Origin: Schistosoma haematobium
Taxonomy: Eukaryota > Platyhelminthes > Trematoda > Strigeidida > Schistosomatidae
Reading direction: 5' to 3'
Length of the DNA stretch: 64,000 bases
NCBI RefSeq assembly: GCF_000699445.3
Contig: NC_067198.1
Coordinates: forward strand, 26,361,536-26,425,535
Below, piece by piece: positions 1 through 11,773 of this stretch. The notes beneath the pieces are model-generated. The model searched no databases, had not been told where the DNA came from, and saw only the letters and a program-made list of their open reading frames with translations. The stretch's first letter is position 1. Every line of letters starts with the position of its first letter. The translations under genes and the position numbers were made by a program.

Positions 1-809
1 ATTATCTTTATCATTGTTATTATTATTACACTTGATAACCGTTTTGAGATATTTATTCAGCATCCACCCCTAAATCTACTATATCTGACCTAATTCATAT
101 TATTCTACATATTACGTAATTTCTGATTTTTATTCCATTATTTTCCCTCTCACCCCAAGTTGACCATATTTATTCTGATCATTTATCGTACAACTTCACT
201 TCACTTATAAGCTTATTGAAGTTAACACTTTATATTAGTCAGCCCCAACGTTAACGATTTGATTGGATTTATATGACAAAGAACAGTTCTTGATTCACAT
301 ATTACAGTTTTAAATGTTGTACTCTACCTTAAAATTGGTCAATTTTATGGATTATTAATTTGGATATGATAATTGTAGTACCTGATAAGAAATTCATTGA
401 AAAGAATATTCTTCGTTCATATCATTCTGTTTTGTATTACCAATGTAAAATTTAAAGAATTATCTTAATAAACTGAAGAAAAACTTTAGCAATAGTCTGT
501 TGCTGAAATCTTTCATCTTTTTCTTTACTTAGAGATAATAAGAGAAAGAAATGTCTTACGAAGTTATAGATCATCGAAAATGATATGATATATTCTAAAA
601 CAATTGAAAACAATTACAACTGTATCAAATTACAGTTTAATTGTATCTATTTAAGAAATTTTGTAGGAATTCAGTAAATAAATTTTCATCATTTACTCAA
701 GTTAGTTCTTTTAAATTATACTATTTTTGTTTAAGAAAGTAAAAATGTTACTAGTTTTAAATTTTGTTTTTGTTCTGACTAAAAACATAATGAAATGATA
801 ATCTGGCTT
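1..809. other. AT-rich DNA, nothing recognised
   Basis: No ORF of note, no RNA gene, and no repeat shared with the rest of the window. Confidence 0.6.
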
Positions 810-1062
810 TAATTGAGATCATGAACCGACCTATATTATACCATCGTTGAAAAGCTAAAAGCACTGGATGGTTGTTTCGTACTAGTATGAGACTTCTCAT
901 CAGTGTTTATCTATGATCTTGTACGTAGTGATCTAACCCAGGATCTTCAACCCTGTGTATGAACGCTTAACCTCTAGACCATTGAGCAGGCTGCAAACGG
1001 TGTTAATGTCTAACTTCTGTCAATCCATGATATTGCTCGATCATCTTCCATTGATCAGTTCA
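810..1062 (-). mobile_element. Family B SINE, old copy
   Basis: Minus-strand copy of the ATGAACCGA subfamily. The ribozyme shows CTGATGA and GAAAC, but stem II carries an insertion. The head has B-box-like sequence (complement of AACCCAGGATC). No target-site duplication was recognised. Confidence 0.7.
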
Positions 1063-1320
1063 TTATCTCAGTTAAAAATAAACAATTTCCACAACCCCAT
1101 ACTGAAAATTTAGTTATTAAATATTTGATCTAACAAAATTTATATTACCATTAGTCATTGCAATATAGTTTTCATGATATCTATCTGAAGTAATCATTAT
1201 GATAATATTTATAAACTTCGATAAATATTTATCCATGTAGATATAACTACATTTCATATTGTTCAAATATAAACATAGAAATTAATTAAATGCAATATCC
1301 ATGCTATTACAACATATGGC

Positions 1321-1817
1321 CTTGTGCTCTATTAATATATAACGTAATGATACCACCAATTAGAGAACAGTGATTTATCGATTGCACAAATGATGCGTAA
1401 AACCGTATGAGCAGTCTGGAGTGTTTATCGGTCCTGCTTCCAGCCTAGCCCAGTCTGTTAAGTCCATGAACACCAATATCAGCCTCTACAATATGAATCA
1501 TGTATTTCAAACATACTGGGTTTATATACAAACCAAATAGATCACATCGTACCATAAAATAGAAAATAATATTTGTACAAAATTTAGCGGAAAGTGGCTG
1601 TGAATGTGGGAGGTGGTAATTGGTAGACAGGGCCTAACTCATGAATGCTAAATTGTATAATAATAGTTTATAAATCGAAATAAAGCTTTTAATTAGAGAA
1701 AGATGAATATGCATAGTTTATCTACCTAATAATCATACAATAAAAATATAAGTATCATATTAGTTCATAAATTAGTTCTCAGAAGTTACCATTCATTACT
1801 CTCATCGGAATATAACA
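1321..1817 (+). repeat. Dispersed repeat, copy 1 (LTR-like)
   Basis: Shares its whole length with 3779-4274. The central 358 bases (1341-1698) differ from 3798-4155 at one position only, while both flanks of the repeat are clearly diverged. It ends CATCGGAATATAACA; another relic of this end lies near 1998-2043. AATAAAG near the end of the conserved core could be a poly(A) signal. TG/CA-like ends suggest an LTR, but no target duplication was found. Confidence 0.65.
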
Positions 1818-1829
1818 GATGGTTATTGT

Positions 1830-1935
1830 AGTTCTCTAAGTTTCATCTCCGTAAAGTCGAACTGTCTTGACGTTCATACTGAAGATTCTGACTTTAATAT
1901 TGGTCAACAGTTGTTCTGAACTGTATAAATTCTGC
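1830..1935 (-). pseudogene. Short RTE reverse transcriptase relic
   Basis: About 100 bases that match the minus strand of the [18 protein letters not shown] to YGAETWRT region of the RTE RT. Only this fragment is recognisable. Confidence 0.6.
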
Positions 1936-2530
1936 TTATGCTTTACCAATCCTTAAAATTATACCTGTATTCATTTCTACTTTGTTAATCAATAATGCTG
2001 TTCTCAAAAGTTACCATTCGTAATTCTTGCCCAGGATATAACACATATAACTATTAGATATTTCAGAAAAAAAACTGCATCTTTTATATAAATTTAATTG
2101 AATAATATAAAAGTATAATCAACACTTGATTAATTCGTATAGATTCTATTCACATAAAGAATGACAGGTATTATAAAATTCACAATGCTCATTAAATGAT
2201 TTATGGTTACTTTTCTTATGAGCATGATTAGTTTTCTTTGTTTTTAATCTTTTTTCCTTCTTTTGTTTATTCTTTTGATTTTAATTTTACTTTATTTATG
2301 TCGATCTATCAACAAACAAAATAGTTTTCTTTAATTCTCAATAGGTAAAGCTTAATTTTATTGATAATTGATCACATCTTCATTTAAATAGTAACCATTT
2401 ATGAAACAAAAATGTGTATAATACAAAATAAAACCATTTAGAAGTAGAATAAACATAATGGAAAGGATTTTTCCTGTAATCAAACAGATTAGAATAAGTT
2501 ATATATTAAATAAAGAGTTAATAGTTGCAG

Positions 2531-2838
2531 GTTGAAATCATGAGTCGATTGAAGCTAGACCACCATGGAAAACCTGGAAGCACTGGACGGATGTGTCGAT
2601 CAATTTAGTGGAGTAGTTGAAGTTAGACATTAACATCGTTGGTTGCTGGCTCAGTGGTATAGAGTTTAAGTGTTCCTGCGCGAGGTGGGATCGTGGATGC
2701 GCAGTGTCGAGGAGTCTCACAAAAGGATGAAGTAGCCGTCTTGTGTTTCCAGGTTTTACATGGTTGTCTAGCATCAAATGACTCATGATCTCAACTATTA
2801 ATAGCACTATAATATCCACAAAACCCCCTTTGACATTA
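2531..2838 (+). mobile_element. Family B SINE with terminal inverted arms
   Basis: Arms of about 50 bp (ATCATGAGTCGATTGAAGC and its complement near 2765) enclose a plus-strand head and a decayed ribozyme (TCGAGGA for CTGAGGA; GAAG for GAAA). Small open frames here come from the repeat. Confidence 0.75.
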
Positions 2839-3111
2839 ACTTTTTATTAAGCAAGAACAAAATCTAGTTTGTAGAATAAACAGTATAAAATGACTCCAGT
2901 TTATTCCACAATTATAGCTGTTTCTCTTAGTTTATTTCTAAAGAAGAATAATGAAGGGAAAGTTCAGTTTTGTCGAAAAATTATGTCAGTGGGGTTTGTT
3001 TTGGAAAGAAACTAATGTTCAAAAGTTCATTACCTGATATCGACTTATTACACAATGTAACTTTAGGTAGCTTGCTTCCTAATGGAATTCAATTATTCGA
3101 CATGATCATTA

Positions 3112-3260
3112 TGTGATGAATGCTAGCTATGCTAACAGATACAAGTAGTATATAACACTAATCGGAAGTGAAATACTTCCTAGCAGAAGATCGAGGAAAT
3201 TCAATTGAAGAGAACAGAAATCAGTTGTAGTTACGACATAATTGAAAGAATTAAAAGCCA
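3112..3260 (+). repeat. Decayed short LTR-like element, left part
   Basis: ACAAGTAGTATATAACACTA and CTAGCAGAAGATCGAGGAAA match the left half of the 31952 family. The right half is not recognisable. Confidence 0.5.
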
Positions 3261-3778
3261 TGTATAAGACGAATAAAGGAAGATGTGTAAATAATGTATT
3301 TAATATATGATTTTCATATTTTACGAAAGTACTCTCTAATTCCATATTAAACAAATAAGATTTGTAAATCGATATCATAATAGGATTTCAAATGTCAAAT
3401 GGGTAACAATATCATTTGCATGGATGTTTTATTCTACTTTTTATGACTTCTGTTTTAATAGATACATATATCATGATAACTGATTTTTTTTCTTCTGTTG
3501 AATAAAAGTTTCGAATTAGTTGTAAATCTAACACATTTTGACGTACAGTATTAATTCTATATTGCCTTTAGACAGTCTTAAATTTATCTAATCAGATCAG
3601 ACAACAGTGTATGTAATGCCATATTAACCTTATGTATCAATCAAAATATTTTATTCATCGAAATAAATCATAAAAAAGATTGGAAATACTTGTTAAACAT
3701 ACTTCTTGTTATTAACGATAGACTAAAAAAGCGTTTCACTTATTTTACAAGCAAATTAGTTGTTATAACTTGTGACCT

Positions 3779-4274
3779 GTGTGCCCTGTTAATGTATAAC
3801 GTAATGATACCACCAATTAGAGAACAGTGATTTATCGATTGCACAAATGATGCGTAAAACCGTATGAGCAGTCTGGAGTGTTTATCGGTCCTGCTTCCAG
3901 CCTAGCCCAGTCTGTTAAGTCCATGAACACCAATATCAGCCTCTACAATATGAATCATGTATTTCAAACATACTGGGTTTATATACAAACCAAATAGATC
4001 ACATCGTACCATAAAATAGAAAATAATATTTGTACAAAATTTAGCGGAAAGTGGCTGTGAATGTGGGAGGTGGTAATTGGTAGACAGGGCCTAACTCATG
4101 AATGCTAAATTGTATAATAATAGTTTATAAATCGAGATAAAGCTTTTAATTAGAGGAACACGAATATGAATAGTTTAGTTATTTATCAATTATACGAGAA
4201 AAATATACGTATAGTATTGGTCCATAACTGGGTTCCAATAGTTACCATTCATTATTCTCATCGGGATATAACAT
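3779..4274 (+). repeat. Dispersed repeat, copy 2 (LTR-like)
   Basis: Second copy of the repeat at 1321-1817, in direct orientation about 2.46 kb away. The 358-base core differs by a single A/G change; sequence outside the core differs by roughly a fifth or more. Confidence 0.65.
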
Positions 4275-4792
4275 TAAAAAAAATAAAAATTTTCTTGTTT
4301 TATAGCTAAATGAATAATACGAAATTTATTCTTGTTGTTTATTCATATGACAATCAGGCAGTCATTTCCACTGATTTTAGAATGATCATTGAACGACATA
4401 CTTGTCAGTCAAACAGACCAAGCAATAACATTTAACATCAGAAACCTATAAATACTCAATCATATTCTTATGATTACAAATGAAGCTTGAATTAGATATT
4501 TCAATGGATTTCTTTACAAGTTCATTAGAGGAAGGAAAACTCACAAGTAAGTTATTAGTTTTAATCCGGAACATTCGATTAATACTGATCAAATATGTCG
4601 TATCTGTAATTCATTATTAGTAATTTTGAATTCACTGAAATGAATGAATCATCTAATTACACTGATTTATTCAGAAATTGTATGAAAAAGTTTACAAATT
4701 AAATAATCAACAATTTACCTGATAAACAGTTTAGAGAAATCCAGTCTTGAATAAATACTGTTCAGTATTTAGATGGTGGTTGGAGGTAGTCA

Positions 4793-4852
4793 ACAGGAAA
4801 CCCTGGACCCGAGTTTCGTGCTACTTGGCACTCGTCAGCAAGGTGTACCTGT
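4793..4852 (-). ncRNA. Type I hammerhead ribozyme, family C (left arm)
   Basis: Read on the minus strand: distal stem I ACAGG/CCTGT, proximal stem I CCTTG/CAGGG (one G-U wobble), core CTGACGA, stem II GTGC/GCAC with loop CAAGTA, then GAAA, a 2-bp stem III closed by TCGG, and the cleavage triplet GTC. All core nucleotides are present, and the internal loop in stem I is where natural hammerheads make their activating tertiary contact. Predicted self-cleaving. Confidence 0.85.
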
Positions 4853-4896
4853 AATCTTGATGGAACTGGTGCTCCCTGGCGGATTCCCCCAAGATT

Positions 4897-4956
4897 ACAG
4901 GTACACCTTGCTGACGAGTGCCAAGTAGCACGAAACTCGGGTCCAGGGTTTCCTGT
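4897..4956 (+). ncRNA. Type I hammerhead ribozyme, family C (right arm)
   Basis: Identical in sequence to the left-arm ribozyme but on the plus strand. The core CTGACGA is at 4911-4917, GAAA is at 4932-4935, and the predicted cleavage lies after GTC at 4941-4943. Stem I has both helices (4897-4901 with 4952-4956, and 4906-4910 with 4944-4948). Transcription from either direction would give one active and one antisense ribozyme in the same hairpin. Confidence 0.85.
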
Positions 4957-5132
4957 TGACTACCTCCAACCACTATCTAAATCTCAATATATAGTGCCCG
5001 CAGTGTCGAGTCACCTAGACTGGTGGCCACATTGCAACATGATCGATAGCATTCGATCTGCACTAATAAGGACTAGACAAGCATGACATCGATCACCACT
5101 CAGTGATCAATCAATTGTGACTGTTCAGTATT

Positions 5133-6549
5133 ATAAATTACAAAGTAAATTAACGAGTTAATTTCTTAAAGCAGTTTTAAGTAGCTCATATTTTTAAGAT
5201 ATTAATAATAATAGTAATGATAATAATAAAATTGTGGAACGTGAATGTTTTATATTATTCAACGAATATTAAATCCAGCATTGACAGTTGATAATGAAAA
5301 CTATTTTCATATTAATGTGAAGACCAATCACTTAATCAGTTGAAATAAGATTGATACATAAAATTGATATTCAACAATCGTTTGTGACAAGTTATGACCT
5401 CATGAGAATAGTTACTGATGCTTAATTGTATGATATGGTAAATACATGTTCGCATAGTAAGTCACTGATTAGTTGATGTTAAACACTTCTCATTTCCATT
5501 TAGTAATATCTGACTGTAAATAAGTCAGTTAAAATTAGTGTATTCATATATTACTTAAGTCAGATAAACAATTAGCACCGATCTTTACATCACGCGTCGT
5601 CAGATTTTGTGTCGTAGTATTAATTACAAGTCATTCAAGTATATCCACAGACACAACTGGCAACAGATCTAATACATAATAGTGATACTGCTGATAATGA
5701 TAGAGGAAAGTTTTCTTTATTAAACTATCAAGCTCAAAAAAGTTTTACATTATTAATTACATTCATACAAGCTAGTGAAATGGTTACATGATATTATATA
5801 CAATAATATTTCAAGATCTTCGAAAAAATATGTACTTGATAAGCGGTAGGCACTAAAGTTATCATTATTATAAATAGCTTAACTGAAGGATTTGGTGAAT
5901 TAAAAGTAGAAAAAATGAAGGAAGAAATATTTATTCTCAATTAGTTTATTATAATTCTTTTAAACTAATATTTAGTTTTATATTAGAATGCAATAACCGA
6001 ATGGATGGTGACTAGATTCATGGGAATTTTTTTAACTGACGAACATTTATTGAATTAGCGAGAATCGGTGGTGGAAAAGTACTGTTGGTTGGTTAAGGAA
6101 CTACAAAAATAATCTTTCAATATGAAGTGTTCTTTTTGAAGCCTTTCTTAAAATTTTTGTCATAATCCCGATTTCACCTGAGTCCTTGATATCTTAAGTG
6201 GAAATTATTTTCACACTGTAAACTAAGCAAACAACTAGAGTTTTCCTTCATCTTACTAGAATAGGATTGAAAAATGTTGAAATATAAACATTGAAAATAC
6301 AGTTCTTGATTAAAACTTTTATTTCATTTTTCTGTTTTATCACTGTTTTATTAAGAGTGTATAGGAAAAGAATTCTATGAAATTGATTGGTTGATGCATC
6401 AAACTGAAAAATTCTTCTTCCCTTTGGAATTGGGAAGAATAAACAATAGTTTTTGTTTATTTTTAGAACTTCATTGTATTCAGTATCGAAAATCTTCCTC
6501 AAAGCTTTTAGTTCACATCACATGTTTAACATAAATAACAATATTTACA

Positions 6550-6594
<45 letters not shown>

Positions 6595-6888
6595 GTGATC
6601 TAGTTAATTTCTCACTTCTTATCTTTTTTCCTCCTAAATGTGACATTTTTCAGAAAACATACAAAATAAAAAGACGGAGACATAGTGGAATCTATGTTTC
6701 TATATATATTTTATGATGATATATATATATAATTGCGGACCGTAGCCACGGTTACCTCAAAAATTGACATTCAAATCACTTATGAAAATGATAATAAAAA
6801 ATAAAGTCTTAAGAATTCACACAGGTTCCATAGTTGTTACGAGCAGTTGAAATCAGTTTCAACTTTTTAATAAGAAAGAAATGATCAA
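5133..6888. other. AT-rich DNA between repeats
   Basis: Apart from the (AT)n tract at 6553-6591 and a smaller AT run near 6720, no feature was seen. The small open frames are low-complexity. Confidence 0.55.
6553..6591. repeat. (AT)n microsatellite
   Basis: Uninterrupted AT dinucleotide tract of about 39 bases; the open frames across it are artefacts of the repeat. Confidence 0.95.
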
Positions 6889-7112
6889 TAAGGGATTGTG
6901 GAGATTGTTAAGTTTTTGATTGAGATCATGAACCGATTGATGCCATACCACCGTTGGAAACTTGGATGGACTAGACGGCTGTTTCGTCCTATCCCGTGAG
7001 CAGGATCATGGATGCGCACTGTGAGGAGCCCCAAAATAGGACAAAGCGGCCGTCCAGTGCATCCAGGTTTCCGACGATGGTCTTACATCAATTGGTTCAT
7101 GATCTGAATCAA
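6889..7112 (+). mobile_element. Family B SINE, short fold-back copy
   Basis: Inverted arms of the ATGAACCGATTGATG subfamily with little between them: a minus-strand ribozyme half (TTTCGTCCTAT) abuts a plus-strand ribozyme with damaged core (CTGTGAGGA; ACAAAGC for GAAAC). The tRNA-like head is deleted. Confidence 0.7.
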
Positions 7113-7199
7113 AAGGAAAATAATGAATTAAAATCTTTGCTTTATAATAATGGTTATAGATATCAGACATGGAAAATAAGTTTTGAAACATTTCATTAA

Positions 7200-8609
7200 T
7201 ATACAATATATTCAATAATCTCTTATGTCATTATTGTTGACATGGAAAGTATTGTAAAAGCTCGTAAAGTCACGCCAATATTTCTATTGTAAATGTCATT
7301 CTTTCATGAATAAATCTCTAGTAGAAAAAAAAACTTGACTTATTTCTAACAAACAAAAAAATATACTTTTGCTTTTAAATATTGTACTTTTCAAATTTAG
7401 TAACAGTATGAATGACAGAATAACTTAAATAAATCTCTTTAGTCTGACAACTATAACTAGACAAAAACGAATCTAATTTACAGATGAGTATTATAAAAAA
7501 ACCAGTGGTTTATGTTAAATGAATTCATTGTAAATGGATACAACTAACTTAAATGTACATAGTGAATTTTGGTAATTCTGTAAGAATATTGTATAATTAG
7601 AAGGCAGTAATGAATTACTTACTTATATAAGTCTTCTATCTCTTGTGGATCACCGGTTGCCGACCAGGGTTCTCTAAACAACTTTACCGCAGGAATTCAC
7701 AAGAGTATGCAATAGCGGTTCAATATGAGATCAAACAAATGATGATGATTTGTCTAGGGTCAATAACATTATTTTTCAGTTCTACATTCCAATATTGACT
7801 AGTCTACCTTTTGAACTTTTCATTTACAAATTACTAACTGACTTCAGATCTAATTAGTTCCTCAGTTTAAGAATCCTCAATATTGTAAATTAAACATACA
7901 TATTACAAATGTATTCCATTTTATTTTTATTACACCTTCAAAGTATCTTCTATATCTCCTGAATAATTTGTTGATATCATGAGAGTATGCAACATATATC
8001 GTGTAGAATACAACTAATATTCAATAAGGAAGTTTCCGATATTCAGGAAGATCTTTAAATAATCCAATATCAGATATGTATTGGTGATTATGTTTAGATT
8101 TAATGAAATGACGAAATAATTCAAAAGAATCAGATCATCATGATATTGTTTTTCTAGTACAAATTCATCTGAAATACTGAATAGTTTGAAACAGTTATGA
8201 AACCAACTAAATTAGTTTAACTTATTTGAGTTTTCTTGAAAACAACATTTTGAATATATTAATGAAGTGACAAACATATGCTTCAAGAATCATCGATGAT
8301 TTATAGTTATGATACTGTCTATGAAAAATTTCTTAAACTTATAGACACTTTTAAAAAAACATAATTAAATAAACAATGAAAGTGCTGGATTTGAACAATG
8401 AATAAAAAATGGAAAACTTTTACAATTTGTTTAAAATAATGATTCCTAACTATCACCAGGATACTAATTAGCTGTATTGAATAACGTTTTACTGGAATTT
8501 CACTGAAAGCTATTCAGTTATTGAGATCTATGTTTATCAGTAGATTTGGATTACGTAATTTAAACTATGTAGTAAAATTTCAGTTTTTCACACAAACGTA
8601 TTTTTAACA
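7200..8609. other. AT-rich DNA between repeats
   Basis: Contains a less AT-rich patch near 7640-7700 (GTGGATCACCGGTTGCCGAC) that may be repeat-derived. Otherwise nothing. Confidence 0.5.
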
Positions 8610-8631
8610 AAGATGGATGGTGGCTAATAGT

Positions 8632-8691
8632 GGAATCCAGGACGCGCGTTTCGTCCTATTTGGGACTTGTCAGTTGGATGTACCTGCATCC
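8632..8691 (-). ncRNA. Hammerhead ribozyme, family A, core mutated
   Basis: Minus strand: CTGACAA where CTGANGA is required, so the core G8 is an A. Stem II (GTCC/GGAC), GAAA, stem III ACGCGCGT and cleavage triplet GTC are intact. Probably inactive through this one change. Confidence 0.75.
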
Positions 8692-8891
8692 TAGAATTGA
8701 TGCCCACTCTGAGACTCAAACCCAGTTCCGTTTGCCATCGCTTATAAGTCCTAATAGCTACCTGCTTATGCAAGTTTCAATACACTTGTTGTTGTTTGCT
8801 TGTATCTTTCTATTGTTGCTAACTGGATGACGCGACGGCCTTTAAAGTGAACAGTTCTGGGTTCGAGCCCCGGGATAAACAATAACTCTGT

Positions 8892-8951
8892 GATGCAGGT
8901 ACATCCGGCTGACGAGTCCCGAATAGAACGAAACGCGCATTCTGGATCCCA
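8892..8951 (+). ncRNA. Hammerhead ribozyme, family A, core intact
   Basis: Plus strand: CTGACGA then a stem II with one mismatch (GTCC against GAAC), GAAA, and ATT where the family has the cleavage triplet GTC. ATT still fits the NUH rule. Stem I and stem III have changed bases. Core-complete but possibly weak. Confidence 0.7.
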
Positions 8952-9312
8952 CTACTAGCCACCATCCATCTTTGCTGATAATGCTCAGAACTTAAGGCAA
9001 CATCGATGTAATCCGCACAGGATGCACATATGCCAATAAGAGACCGTTCAATTGCAATCCTAACCATCAATGAAAAGATACAAGCAAACAACACCAGGTG
9101 AATTTAACTTATTTTAAACTTTTCCATCATTAAAAATTTCTTGGAAACAGTAAAATATCATGGTTTAACATTTTATAATTTAGAATAACAGTTTAAAGTA
9201 AAAAGAAATTGAAAAATGGCATGATATATGGCACATTCATTTATAATTTAAGTTCTTTACATTTGGCTTATATATATTACCTTGTCATGAAATGTCAACA
9301 TATATAAATTAG

Positions 9313-9606
9313 GTTGAAATCATGAGTCAGTTGAAGCTAGACCACCATGGAAAACCTGGAAGCACTGGACGGCCGTTCCGTCCTAGTACGGGACTCCTCA
9401 GCAGTGCGCATCCACGATCCCGCACCACGCGGGGCTCGAACCCAGGACCTACTGGCTTCGCGCGCGAGCACTTAACCACTAGACCACTGAGCCGGTATCC
9501 AACGGTGTTAATGTCTAACTTCCAGGTTTTCAATGGTGGTCTAGCTTCAACTGACTCATGATTTCAACCTATGGAATTTCTAAAACTCTCCACAAAACCC
9601 ATTCTG
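9313..9606 (-). mobile_element. Family B ribozyme SINE with 13-bp TSD
   Basis: A 294-bp insertion between copies of ATATATAAATTAG (9300-9312 and 9607-9619). Inverted arms (about 50 bp, GTTGAAATCATGAGTCAG and complement) flank, on the minus strand, a tRNA-like head (A box GGCTCAGTGG, B box GGTTCGAGCCCC) and a hammerhead with core CTGAGGA. GAAA has become GGAA, so the ribozyme is probably dead. It ends CATTCTG with no tail. Confidence 0.85.
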
Positions 9607-9619
9607 ATATATAAATTAG

Positions 9620-10796
9620 TAATGATTCTTGTTGTTTAGTTGATATGATGGTTTACAAACGAGTATCATCTTCTAACTGAAACTACATAGTTTTATCCTA
9701 TAAGTTGGCATGCAGTTGTATTGAAATTCTTATAAATTTAGTACATTGATAAACATAATTTCATTCTAAAGAATAATCGTCAAAACGAAATTCTATGTGT
9801 GATTATTAAAGATTCAATTGGAAATTGAATGGGTAATCTATTAGAGTATATCTATTGTCATTATCTCATCATTTTTTAAAAATGTGTTACACTTCAAACA
9901 TATCCTTTTGAACAGTATAATAGGCTTCTGAAACTTCTGGATCATGTATATTTCAACTATTATCAAACTTACGACATTAAACAAAATGATTAACATCATA
10001 GATAAATTATTATAGGTTATGTAACTGCAAAACATTTAGGTAAATTAACAATGATAAATGCCAACATTTTTTGTATATCCTTAATTTAAATTACATCAAA
10101 GGGTTAGTTATAGTTACTACTTATTCATCTGCTATGTATTAGTACGTACAGTTCGAGATGATTTCTATTTTCTTACAATAATGAAAATGTATAATTTTAG
10201 TTCAACCATATTGAAAATATACATTGGATACTGTCATTAAAAATGTTAACTTAATGAATAAATGTTTAATGTATTCATTTATTGTGAATTAATCAAACAA
10301 ATTTTCAAAACGAATAGTTGCTAGCAGAATAGAATTCAATTTTTTCTATGTATATAAATGTACTTTATATAAATAAACATAATGTTTTTAAGGGTAACAG
10401 ATATAAAATGATTGAATAACATATGATATTTAAAATAGGTGATATTTCATCAAAATCATTAGTAACAAATCGATGTCAAACCAAACTGATACAAACTGTC
10501 GTCTAAATTTGAACGAATAGTTTCACAATATTTGAGCGCCGAGTTAATGTGAGTCATTAAAGAGGAAGGATACGTATTTGTAAAATCTCAGCAAATGAAC
10601 TATATATTCTTTCTCTTTAATGATTCAAAATGTTTTTGAATTATTCATAGTTGGGATGACATAAGGAGCTGGTATCTTCAAATCTTAGCTAATATTTGTA
10701 AACTATGCAACTTGCTGTATAGCAAACAAAACATTTGAAATATTCCCAAATATTTTGATAAAGATTTAGCTATTAAAAATAAACTCTGACTACGGG
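9620..10796. other. AT-rich DNA, nothing recognised
   Basis: No coding potential or repeat identified. Confidence 0.6.
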
Positions 10797-11300
10797 TCTC
10801 ACTTATTTACTAACACCTAATTCATCTATTGGAGCATAGACCGCCTACCAGGGATATTTATGCAGCTCTTTCACGAGCTCTCGCTTTCAGTTATTGCCAA
10901 ATGCCTTGAAGATTTCAAGTTAGTGTTTGCCCAGTGATATAATTTGACCATTGTCGTAGAAACGGACCTATCCAACACGAGCGTCTTTTCCTAATTTCCA
11001 CATTAGCTGAAACCTAGTCTGTTCTATGCCGCAACAGACTATTGCTGATGATATCCGGTCAACGAATTTGGAATATCTTGTGGAAGTAAATTTTTATAAA
11101 TATTTGTACTTTTTCGATCATAATTTCAGTAGTCTTTCAAGTTTCAGCTCCTTACAAAGGAACTGTCTTAACCTTAATGCTGAAAATTCTAACTTTTGTA
11201 TTGTGTTCTAAATTTTCTTGAATTGTAGGAATGTTGACCCCACTTTGTTAATGCATGACTTCACATATGCATCACATCTCTTGTTTGACGGTGATACTTG
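10797..11300 (-). pseudogene. RTE 3' half relic with decayed tail
   Basis: Minus strand: thumb to C-terminus region (near 11020-11240) and down to the 3' end around 10845 (complement of GGAGCATAGACCGCCTACCAG). A decayed GTAA-type tail lies near 10797-10820. No long ORF survives. Confidence 0.65.
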
Positions 11301-11497
11301 TCGAGGTATGTAAAAGGTTCCATTTCTTTTGCAGATTCTCCATTAAGTGTATTTTGACTGTTTTGCTCTGGGTCGCATTTCAGGATATTACAGTATATGT
11401 CTTTTCCTGAATGACCGTTGTTCATAAGGTAATAGAATTAATCATCTGTGAGGTCTGAATCGTCCGGTTTTACCTAAGTTATTCACTGTACTCCATG

Positions 11498-11773
11498 TGT
11501 AGTGAACGGGGACACAAGTGGGGATAATCGAATGTATTTGAATACAAATACAGAACATCTTAGTAAAATCAGACAACCAAACAGTAAATACTTAATTTGC
11601 AAAATGTCAATCAATCGTCTTAGGTTTCATTGTTTTTTTTTGTTTCAAAGCCAATCATGATTTGTTCTCGTTCTCTTTTCTTTGATCTTCTTAACCTTCT
11701 GCTCCCAGGTATTTCACTTTCGAATGATGATATATACTACTTATATCTGTCGACATTAGTAACAAACACCACA
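11498..11773 (-). mobile_element. Short LTR-like element, reverse copy
   Basis: Full-length minus-strand copy of the 31952 family: the plus strand begins TGTAGTGAACGGGGACACAA and ends AACACCACA. Flanks CATG and CTCG do not match, so no duplication is claimed. Confidence 0.7.

Larger units (their letters stand above)
4770..5119 (-). mobile_element. Family C ribozyme SINE, palindromic copy with TSD
   Basis: A 350-bp insertion bounded by a 13-bp target-site duplication, ACTGTTCAGTATT (4757-4769 and 5120-5132). Its left part is an inverted repeat: 4771-4859 is the reverse complement of 4890-4978 at 88 of 89 positions, around a 30-bp spacer. Each arm carries a complete hammerhead ribozyme on opposite strands. 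The right part (about 5018-5119) matches the non-ribozyme end of the other family C copy at 54324-54642. Compared with that copy, the tRNA-like head has been replaced by the second ribozyme arm. This looks like a fold-back or template-switch product that inserted as one unit. Confidence 0.85.
8610..9100. mobile_element. Family A (Sm-alpha-type) SINE, fold-back pair
   Basis: Two family A units face each other. The left ribozyme is on the minus strand (8632-8691) with a B box (GGTTTGAGTCTC when read on minus) beside it. The right ribozyme is on the plus strand (8892-8951) with B box GGTTCGAGCCCC at 8869-8880. The outer ends are inverted repeats containing AGATGGATGGTGGCTA / TAGCCACCATCCATCT. 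After the right ribozyme the monomer continues to about 9100 with the segment that joins units in tandem arrays. Sm-alpha hammerhead repeats are well known in schistosomes. Confidence 0.8.

Noticed and set aside
1321..4274. The two near-identical repeats as LTRs of one element
   Set aside because: They lie in direct orientation about 2 kb apart, but the interior holds only SINE and RTE scraps with no gag-pol, and flanking bases do not form a target duplication. Two separate repeat copies with a converted core fit better.
6453..6716. 87-codon open frame on plus
   Set aside because: Open only because the (AT)n tract translates as Ile-Tyr repeats.
9322..9561. Small open frames with shared peptides such as MSQLKLDHHGKPGSTGRPFR
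   Set aside because: Translations of the family B SINE; the same peptide appears at each copy (20216, 41087 and others). The nucleotide repeat, not a protein, is what is conserved.
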